The notes beneath the pieces are model-generated. The model saw only the letters and a list, made by a program, of their open reading frames with translations, did not search any database and had not been told where the DNA came from. 8,021 nt of DNA, from contig JAISNS010000285.1 in NCBI GenBank assembly GCA_031276105.1, forward strand, positions 1-8,021. Reading direction: 5' to 3'. This document shows, piece by piece, positions 1-6,079 of the stretch; positions within the stretch are counted from its first letter, which is position 1, and each line of letters begins with the position of its first letter. A program made the translations under genes and the position numbers. Source of the stretch: Dysgonamonadaceae bacterium. Its GTDB lineage: Bacteria; Bacteroidota; Bacteroidia; Bacteroidales; Azobacteroidaceae.

Positions 1-22
1 TGTAATTGAACTTTAACTCATT

Positions 23-30
23 CAAAGATA
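23..30 (-). promoter_or_regulatory. Possible second -7 box, reading leftward
   Basis: TATCTTTG on the minus strand (30-23) is a perfect match to TAnnTTTG. There is no TTTG at 19-21 nt upstream; the nearest candidate is TGTG at 17 nt (51-48). It could be a secondary promoter for the gene beyond the left edge or a chance match in A/T-rich sequence. Confidence 0.35.
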
Positions 31-102
31 GTAATTTATCCTTAATTCACACCACTTTTAACATTTTTTATTGCGCTGATTTTTAATCTTTTTAAAAGGT
101 GG

Positions 103-137
103 GAAACTTCAGTTATATATACTGAATCTCTCGTTTC
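103..137 (-). promoter_or_regulatory. Hairpin in the predicted leader of the leftward transcript
   Basis: Read on the minus strand, GAAAC (137-133) and TTCAGT (126-121) pair with ACTGAA (113-108) and GTTTC (107-103). This gives a 5-bp plus 6-bp stem with a one-sided 6-nt bulge (GAGAGA) and a 7-nt A/T loop. It would lie about 10-45 nt inside the transcript started by the promoter at 155-185. As DNA the inner part is also a dyad that a repressor could bind. No known riboswitch class is recognised. Confidence 0.4.
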
Positions 138-154
138 AAACCCATAAATGTAAA

Positions 155-185
155 CAAATGTAACTATTATTTTATATTTTGCAAA
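155..185 (-). promoter_or_regulatory. Bacteroidota primary-sigma promoter, reading leftward
   Basis: On the minus strand TTTG (185-182) is followed by exactly 19 nt and then TACATTTG (162-155). This fits the Bacteroidota -33 TTTG / -7 TAnnTTTG consensus for the primary sigma factor. Transcription should start near 147-150 and run off the left edge. The -7 core TTACATTT is repeated 10 bp downstream (153-146), so a second, slightly shifted start is possible. The spacing and both boxes are read directly; activity is inferred. Confidence 0.75.
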
Positions 186-276
186 AACTTGACTCTAAAA
201 TACGTTTATATGTTTAGAGTATTGAAAAGCAGAGAGTTTAATTTTTATGATTTAAATAATTCTGAATGGCTATCCA

Positions 277-300
277 CTTGTAAATCAACTTATTTACAAG
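277..300. terminator. A/T-rich inverted repeat after the macroglobulin gene, possible terminator
   Basis: CTTGTAAAT (277-285) and ATTTACAAG (292-300) form a perfect 9-bp stem with a 6-nt loop, starting about 50 nt past the macroglobulin stop codon. On the minus strand no U-run follows, so it is not a textbook intrinsic terminator in that direction. On the plus strand a T-rich stretch does follow (from 304). It may end or stabilise the 3' end of the macroglobulin mRNA. Confidence 0.35.
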
Positions 301-351
301 GAGATTTTGTTTTGTTTGCAATCATACTGTTTTTAATTCCGGATCGAACTT

Positions 352-3300
352 TTATGGCATCACCGTTACTCGGCCGGCTTTTGTCCGGGCTTGCACCGAC
401 ATATCGTACATGGCTTCACAGGCGATTGCCGGCAAAACAAACGAGCCGGCATACGTAGCTTGTATGCGGACGTTGATTTCTTTACTCCTCCCGCGCGGCA
501 AATCAAAATATGTCAGTACCCGGTCGTCGCGAATATCGCGGTATGTATAAACATCGGTTGCCGTAATACCGGCGTTGCCGGTCATGCGCTCGTTGAAAAT
601 TTCCCAACCCGAAGGAAGAATATGCGTTAACGCCAAATCGGTATAATTGTTCGAAACGCTGATGTTCGATACTTTAACCGAAGCAATAAAATCGGTTCCC
701 TGTTTGATTTCCGCAACGTCAATCGTCTTGCCCGACAAATCGGTATAGGAAATGTCCATGCGCAAGTTGTTTGCTATGGCCGGAAGCGTATCGTTGACCG
801 GTCGTGATTTTGAAACCAGATTCACATAAAGCATTCCGTTTCCTTTGTTGGTGATCGACAGTTTTCCTTCGCCTGTTTTTCGGGGCAATTCGGTTTGGTA
901 AGCGGCTTTGGCCGATTTTACTTCTTCTTTTTTCCCGTTTAATGTCCGGTCGAATGTGATGCTGCCGGAAGTTTTTTCGGCGAAGGCGCCCATCGCCATC
1001 AATGCAAATGCCGTAGATTGCGTGTCGAAATGCGATTGTTCCGACAATTTTTTCGCTATCTTCTGCGCTTGCTTGAATGCCGCATCTGTATGCCCTGTTT
1101 CTACTAACGATTGGAGAATCAAGGCTTCGTCGCGCTCGGATGAACCGTAAGTATAGGCGGAATAATATGGCGCAACGTCTGACGAAATATTGAATATCAA
1201 TTCTTCTGCCGGTTTTATTTTCCCGCTGACGGCATAAGCCGCCGCAAGTAGCCAACGGGCTTGCAGGAAAAGGTCTTTGGTTTCTTTCAGCCTGTTCATC
1301 GCGCCCGGTTCGGGAGAGCCGGCCAAGGCCAAACTGTAAAGCCGGTATGCTTGTTGGAACATGGATTCTTTCGCATAATAAGTATCTTGGGATTGCGCCG
1401 GCAACGACCAGTTTCGGGCTTCTCCGCTTTGGTAGGCTTTCCATTTATTCAACACGCCTTCGTTCACTTCGTATCCTTTTTCTTTCGCCATTGCCAGGAA
1501 ACTGCCCGCGTATGAGGTAATCCATTCATTGGCCTGACTTTGCCCAGGCCAATAGACGATGCCGCCATTGGATAATTGTCGTCCGTAGAGATTTCGAATC
1601 GCTTCGCGGATATTTTTCTTGATGGATTCCGATTCCGCCTTTTCCACTTCTTTCAATTGGGTGATGTATAACAATGGGAAGGCTTTTGAAGTCAATTGCT
1701 CGGAACAAAAGTGCGTGTAATCGTACAGGAAATCGAAACGCCGGACGATATTTATCGAAGGAATACGGGAGACTTCGAGTTTTACCCAGTCGTCGCCGGA
1801 AAGTCCGGTAAGCCGGTAAGTAAAGTTGGTCGTTTTCCCTGCGTCCAGCAGTTGATGTTCCGAAACAATCGCTACCGGATTGGGGTTACGCACCTCTAAT
1901 TCGATGGTTTCTTTCGAGGTTTTTCCTCCGCCGGTAGCCGTGACGGTTATTGTTTCGATACCGGTTTCCGCTCCGGTTTTCATTTGGAAATAAACCATTT
2001 GGTCGCCGGGTTGAGTAAAGCGGAGCGATTGTTTGTTTTCGCCGCTTGCCCGAAGTAATCCGCCGGTTTCTACCTTGACCGACACGTCTTTTACCGAATT
2101 TTCCATGGCGAAAATATTTATAGGCAACCGGATTTCCTCATTCGTGCTTATTACTCTCGGTAAAGACGTTAAAAGCATTAACGGCGAACGGACCGGTGTG
2201 GTTTTTTCCGTTTTCCCGTATGCGCCGTTTTGTCCGGCCACAAGCATCGTGCGAACCGAACCGACATAAACCGGTAACGTGATTTTGTGTTTCTTGTTTT
2301 CGCCTTTTTCCAAGGCAAACGGGCCTAAGTATTTTACTGCCGGTTTGAAACGGTTGGCTTTTGAACCGACCGGATTCAGGCTTTCGTCGCCGCCAACACT
2401 GAACAGCGCCGAATATTTTCCGCCAAAAGCGCCCAAGACTTCGTCGAACATATCCCATGTGCGGATTCCCAGCGCTTCCCGCGCATAAAATTCCGCCCAA
2501 GGGTCGGGCGTTTTGAAATTGGTTAAATCAAGCAAGCCGTCGTCGACAATTGCCAGAGTATAAGTCATCGGTTTGCCTTCTTTTTCCGTAACTTCGACTG
2601 TAAATTCCGTTTCGGGACGAAGAACGTCCGGCATATTTATCTGCGGATTCAGGACGGATTCTTTATTGGAAATCAAGACGGGAATTACTCCGTACATCCG
2701 GATGGGCAAATCGTTGACCGTTTGTGTATGTGGTTGCAACAAACTGATATGGATGTAAAAGTTCGGCGCCATTTCGGGCGTTGCTTTGAATGTGTATTTT
2801 GTATCGCTGCCGGCCGGCAAATTTACCCATTCCCGTTTCAATACAGTCGAACCGTTTTCCAGTGCGACTAAGGCATTGCCTCCGGCTGAAGCCGGAATAA
2901 TGACCGTAACGTCTTCGTCCGTTTCATACGACGGTTTGTCGGTCGAGAAAGTCAACATTTTGATTCCGTCGGGGTCGGATTTATTCGAGCGCCCTCGCCA
3001 CGAAGGCCAGTCGATATACACGATTCCACCGGTGGCGTGTCCGCTTTCCTTATCTTTTACATAAACCAGAAAACGGCCGTAGTCGGGATATTTAAGCATG
3101 AAATTGAAGGAAGTTTTCCCGTTTATCGTTTTCAATTTTCCTTCGGCCACCGGTTTGTAGGACGAGTTGCTCACATAAGCGGCAAACGATTCGCTGTTGT
3201 TTTCCCACCACCAGCTCCAGCCGAGTTTGTATATCCGGTATTCGAGGGTATTGCGGTCGACCGGTTTTCCGGCGGCATTCAGCGTAACCAATTGAAAACG

Positions 3301-5895
3301 GTGGTCGGTATCGGTTTCGATATAGTTGTTTTTTTCCTGATTTAGATAAATTCCTACATACGAAGCGAAGGGGGAAAAAGGGATGTTTTGCGTGTAAATA
3401 CTTGCATCGCCGCCCGGTTCGAATACGCGGCAAATGATGTTGGCGTTCAACATTCCCGGGGCGTTGCCGGCGTCCGGCATTTTCAAGTTGGGTTTTACCA
3501 CGCCTTCGCCGTTTAATGTTCCGCTGAACAATTCCGTTGTCGAAGTGGAGAAATCGCCGGCCGGATTATTGAAAATATACTTTTCGTAGCCTTTGAATTG
3601 GGTATGGGTTTTCGCCAGCGACATTTCTATTTTCACGTCCAGGTCGTGAGCGGTGGCGCCCGTCAACCACGAAGAAGTCAGGGTAACCGGAATGTTACCG
3701 GAAGAGGCGTCCAGACGGTCGCCCGGCAAATCCAGGTTTATTTTCAGGCGGTTCGGTTTGATTGTTTCGATACGGAGCGATTTGTGGAAGGAGGTTCCGC
3801 CTGCTTTTACGTAAGCGTTCCATAAGCCGGTCGGCGCTTCGGACGGAAGCGGGATATGGAACGTGTAGAATCCGTTCAGACCTTGTGTCGATACTTGTTT
3901 CGTGAAAAATTGTCCTTGCGAGTTGTACAGTTCCAGTGCAACCGGATGGTTTTCGGGTATCCGGTTTTCTATATCGTTCAAGATAAAAGTGATGTGGAGG
4001 GTGTCGCCCGGACGCCATACGCCGCGTTCGCCATAGATATAGCCTCGCAAGCCTTTTTCAATTATTTTTCCGCCGACGTCGAAACGGCTCAAGGAGTTGT
4101 TTTCCCCGTTGGTCAAACGCAAATAGGTTTTTTGTCCGTTGGCGGCGGCTGTCATTATAAACGGTTTTCCTTTCGGTTCGACTACGGCTAAACCGTCGGA
4201 ACCGGTTTTTGCGGTAGCAATTTCCTGTAACTGATAGTTGTAGAAGGTGAGAACGGCTCCCGCAACCGGCTGGGTGTCCAAGAGATTGCTTACGGCTATC
4301 CACCATTTGTCGGACGAATTGCTTTTGGCAATCACTCCGATGTCCGACAGCATTACATTGCGCGAAGCAATTCGTTCCGACAGCATGTAGTAAGACGGAT
4401 GGCAGGGATTATCGCGTTCTTTCCATTCGTATAAGTCCCAATCATAGTCCGAATTATAGTATTCGGGATGGGGAGTGTCCCAATATTTTTCTTCTTTTTC
4501 GTCGATATTTCCGTTTAATAAAGTCATTGCTTCGTTTTCCGAAGCGGGAGGCGTGTTGCACGGATAAGTCGAATATGCTTGTTGAAACGAAAGTTCTATC
4601 CGGTAAATAGCGCCGGGATCCTGCTGCATGATCGGCGAAAGATCGACGGAATAGTTCTGCCAACTTTGCAGTTTCCGGGAAGAGGGATTGTCTAAGCGGA
4701 TGGTTTTTTTATAAATCATTCGTCCGGCGCGGCGCAATTCGTTCGATCCGTCGAGCGTGTTGCCTTGCAGGAAATGCAGGATATTGTTTTCGTATATCTT
4801 AATGATTTTCAAATCTACGGCGCTCAGGTTTACCGCCCGGAAAGGGAGAATCAGGTTGTTTGAGTTGGGGAGAATGTTGCCCGATTTCAGTATTTCCACG
4901 TTGGGTTTCAGCGTTTCGATCAATAAATTGCCGGAAAAAGCTTCGGCTAATTTTTCTCCTTGCGCATTTTTAAGTCCTTTATCGACGTTGACCGTAATTT
5001 TTTCCACTCCCTGACGGTCGAAATAGATAACGACTTTATTGTCTTTTATCTGAGTGGTATAACTCGACAGTTCGGGAATGGCGATTAACCCGCGCAAGTC
5101 CTGTTTCGTGGAAAGCGGATAGGAAAACGTGATTTGAAGCCCGTTTTCAGGTTCCGAAATTAATTCCGCCGAAAGAACTTTAAACACGTCCAAAGCCGGA
5201 ACGGTTATCGTTTGCGAAACGGTTTTGTTCAGTCCCCAGAGCGTTCCGTCGAACGTTATTTCGAGGTTATTATCCGTTTTTCCCCGAAGGATGCCGGCAA
5301 CCGTAAAGCGGAAAATACGGGCGTCGCCGGTGGCTTCAATTTCCGGCGAAAGCGATTGATTATCGCTGCATTTTGCATGGAACGTTTTTTTGAGCAACTC
5401 CGGTTCTATACCGGCGCTGAAATGAATTTCACCGCTTACCGCGATTAAGGCCGGATCGGTTATGCTTACCGGATTGACCCGGATTTCAACGTTTTTTTCT
5501 TCGACGGTGAACGAAAATTCAAACGTTTTATGCCGTTTATCTACCTGAGCTACTTGGCCTAATTTGAACTGCGCGCGGTAGGTTTCGCCGCTTTTCAAAG
5601 CGTCTTTTTCCGGGATAAATTCAATGGTACGCTTATCCGACCAATAACTTTTCCCTTTTATGGAAGGGGTAAAAGCAAACAGGTTTTCCTTTATTTCGCT
5701 GCCGGATTCCACGTTTTCCTGTTCGCCGGCTAATTCTATGCGAATCGACGACGAGGGGGAAATTAATCCGCCGGTGTATGCATGGATGTAGGGGGCAAAT
5801 TCGGCAACGGGAAGTTGTTCTTTTGTGCCGCAGGAAAGAAACAGGCTCAACGAGCAAGCCGCTAAATAACTGAAAAATACCGATTTGTTTTTCAT
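352..5895 (-). CDS. Alpha-2-macroglobulin family lipoprotein (protease trap) with thioester motif
   Basis: This 1847-residue protein is a bacterial alpha-2-macroglobulin, a family thought to entrap and covalently bind attacking proteases outside the inner membrane. Residues 1-22 look like a lipoprotein signal ending LFLSC, with C22 as the lipidated residue; F at -3 is a loose lipobox, but S at -1 is good. Residues about 30-510 read as several beta-sandwich (macroglobulin-like) domains. A further MG domain begins near SDIG (517). MG2 spans about 610-707 (GERGVWRPGD at 622-631). The bait-region domain spans about 980-1150 (IVDDGLLDLTNFKTPDP from 1116), followed by the A2M core domain from about 1182 (YVGSVRTM). 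The thioester domain spans about 1385-1640 with CSEQ at 1397-1400, and a C-terminal MG/receptor-like domain fills about 1690-1847. It is longer than E. coli YfhM (about 1650 residues), as is usual in Bacteroidota. The ATG at 5895 is chosen because it gives the lipoprotein signal and lies about 30 nt after a TACCTTTG box. The frame is intact. Family assignment is very secure; the biological target is inferred. Confidence 0.95.
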   Translation of the reverse strand: MKNKSVFFSYLAACSLSLFLSCGTKEQLPVAEFAPYIHAYTGGLISPSSSIRIELAGEQENVESGSEIKENLFAFTPSIKGKSYWSDKRTIEFIPEKDALKSGETYRAQFKLGQVAQVDKRHKTFEFSFTVEEKNVEIRVNPVSITDPALIAVSGEIHFSAGIEPELLKKTFHAKCSDNQSLSPEIEATGDARIFRFTVAGILRGKTDNNLEITFDGTLWGLNKTVSQTITVPALDVFKVLSAELISEPENGLQITFSYPLSTKQDLRGLIAIPELSSYTTQIKDNKVVIYFDRQGVEKITVNVDKGLKNAQGEKLAEAFSGNLLIETLKPNVEILKSGNILPNSNNLILPFRAVNLSAVDLKIIKIYENNILHFLQGNTLDGSNELRRAGRMIYKKTIRLDNPSSRKLQSWQNYSVDLSPIMQQDPGAIYRIELSFQQAYSTYPCNTPPASENEAMTLLNGNIDEKEEKYWDTPHPEYYNSDYDWDLYEWKERDNPCHPSYYMLSERIASRNVMLSDIGVIAKSNSSDKWWIAVSNLLDTQPVAGAVLTFYNYQLQEIATAKTGSDGLAVVEPKGKPFIMTAAANGQKTYLRLTNGENNSLSRFDVGGKIIEKGLRGYIYGERGVWRPGDTLHITFILNDIENRIPENHPVALELYNSQGQFFTKQVSTQGLNGFYTFHIPLPSEAPTGLWNAYVKAGGTSFHKSLRIETIKPNRLKINLDLPGDRLDASSGNIPVTLTSSWLTGATAHDLDVKIEMSLAKTHTQFKGYEKYIFNNPAGDFSTSTTELFSGTLNGEGVVKPNLKMPDAGNAPGMLNANIICRVFEPGGDASIYTQNIPFSPFASYVGIYLNQEKNNYIETDTDHRFQLVTLNAAGKPVDRNTLEYRIYKLGWSWWWENNSESFAAYVSNSSYKPVAEGKLKTINGKTSFNFMLKYPDYGRFLVYVKDKESGHATGGIVYIDWPSWRGRSNKSDPDGIKMLTFSTDKPSYETDEDVTVIIPASAGGNALVALENGSTVLKREWVNLPAGSDTKYTFKATPEMAPNFYIHISLLQPHTQTVNDLPIRMYGVIPVLISNKESVLNPQINMPDVLRPETEFTVEVTEKEGKPMTYTLAIVDDGLLDLTNFKTPDPWAEFYAREALGIRTWDMFDEVLGAFGGKYSALFSVGGDESLNPVGSKANRFKPAVKYLGPFALEKGENKKHKITLPVYVGSVRTMLVAGQNGAYGKTEKTTPVRSPLMLLTSLPRVISTNEEIRLPINIFAMENSVKDVSVKVETGGLLRASGENKQSLRFTQPGDQMVYFQMKTGAETGIETITVTATGGGKTSKETIELEVRNPNPVAIVSEHQLLDAGKTTNFTYRLTGLSGDDWVKLEVSRIPSINIVRRFDFLYDYTHFCSEQLTSKAFPLLYITQLKEVEKAESESIKKNIREAIRNLYGRQLSNGGIVYWPGQSQANEWITSYAGSFLAMAKEKGYEVNEGVLNKWKAYQSGEARNWSLPAQSQDTYYAKESMFQQAYRLYSLALAGSPEPGAMNRLKETKDLFLQARWLLAAAYAVSGKIKPAEELIFNISSDVAPYYSAYTYGSSERDEALILQSLVETGHTDAAFKQAQKIAKKLSEQSHFDTQSTAFALMAMGAFAEKTSGSITFDRTLNGKKEEVKSAKAAYQTELPRKTGEGKLSITNKGNGMLYVNLVSKSRPVNDTLPAIANNLRMDISYTDLSGKTIDVAEIKQGTDFIASVKVSNISVSNNYTDLALTHILPSGWEIFNERMTGNAGITATDVYTYRDIRDDRVLTYFDLPRGRSKEINVRIQATYAGSFVLPAIACEAMYDMSVQARTKAGRVTVMP

Positions 5896-5927
5896 AACTT
5901 GTTAATTTTTATATGTTGTTGTGCCGG

Positions 5928-5935
5928 CAAAGGTA
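5928..5935 (-). promoter_or_regulatory. -7 box of the macroglobulin gene promoter
   Basis: TACCTTTG on the minus strand (5935-5928) matches TAnnTTTG exactly and lies 32 bases before the ATG at 5895. It predicts a leader of roughly 25 nt that is A/T-rich with no Shine-Dalgarno, as is usual in Bacteroidota. The -33 element is poor: no TTTG lies at 19-21 nt. The box lies between the repeat cluster and the gene, so the macroglobulin gene can be transcribed separately from the LamG/TIG gene. Confidence 0.6.
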
Positions 5936-5995
5936 GTAATTCTTTTCGAGAACAGGGCGCATATCGGGAGGATTGACAGGATCGATGCCCGCACT

Positions 5996-6050
5996 CGAGC
6001 GTGTGCGGTCGCCGCACACGAGCGTGTGCGGTCGTCGCACACGCTCGTGT
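5996..6050. repeat. GC-rich direct and inverted repeat cluster (REP-like hairpins)
   Basis: A 16-nt unit, CGAGCGTGTGCGGTCG, occurs at 5996-6011 and again at 6019-6034 (period 23). An inverted partial copy, CGCACACGCTCG, follows at 6036-6047. Two hairpins result: a perfect 15-bp stem with 5-nt loop (6016-6030 with 6036-6050, loop GTCGT) and a perfect 9-bp stem with 3-nt loop (6000-6008 with 6012-6020). The two share bases, so they are alternative folds. The cluster is far more GC-rich than the flanking intergenic DNA and sits between two genes, like REP/BIME-type elements. Neither strand has a U-run after the stem. Reading frames that cross it on either strand are by-products of the repeat. 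Confidence 0.85.
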
Positions 6051-6060
6051 TAAGGCGTCT

Positions 6061-6079
6061 ATCCTGCGGATTTCAGGAT
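6061..6079 (-). terminator. Weak hairpin at the end of the LamG/TIG gene
   Basis: ATCCTG (6061-6066) and CAGGAT (6074-6079) form a 6-bp stem with a 7-nt loop that touches the stop codon (6081-6079). No U-run follows on the minus strand. By itself it is marginal; together with the repeat cluster 10 bases further on it may mark the 3' end of the transcript. Confidence 0.25.

Larger units (their letters stand above)
1..351. other. A/T-rich gene-free region downstream of the macroglobulin gene
   Basis: No credible gene was found in these 351 bases. On the minus strand the ATG codons open only very short frames (11 codons or fewer). The plus-strand frame that starts near 189 runs into the antisense of the macroglobulin gene and has no recognisable features. 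The region holds a 9-bp inverted repeat (277-300), a strong Bacteroidota-type promoter facing left (155-185), a hairpin in its predicted leader (103-137) and a weaker second -7 box (23-30). It is best read as the end of one transcription unit and the promoter/leader of the next gene, which starts beyond the left edge. Confidence 0.7.

Noticed and set aside
189..458. Plus-strand 89-codon frame overlapping the end of the macroglobulin gene
   Set aside because: Its second half is antisense to the C-terminal coding region of the macroglobulin gene, there is no promoter or family-like sequence, and the first half lies in A/T-rich promoter/leader DNA.
719..1444. 241-codon minus-strand frame inside the macroglobulin gene
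   Set aside because: It lies in an alternative frame fully within the confidently assigned macroglobulin gene; the translation is R-rich with no domain features, typical of a shadow frame.
5996..6050. CRISPR array
   Set aside because: Only two direct copies separated by 7 bases and an inverted copy; no regular spacers and no cas genes in the window.
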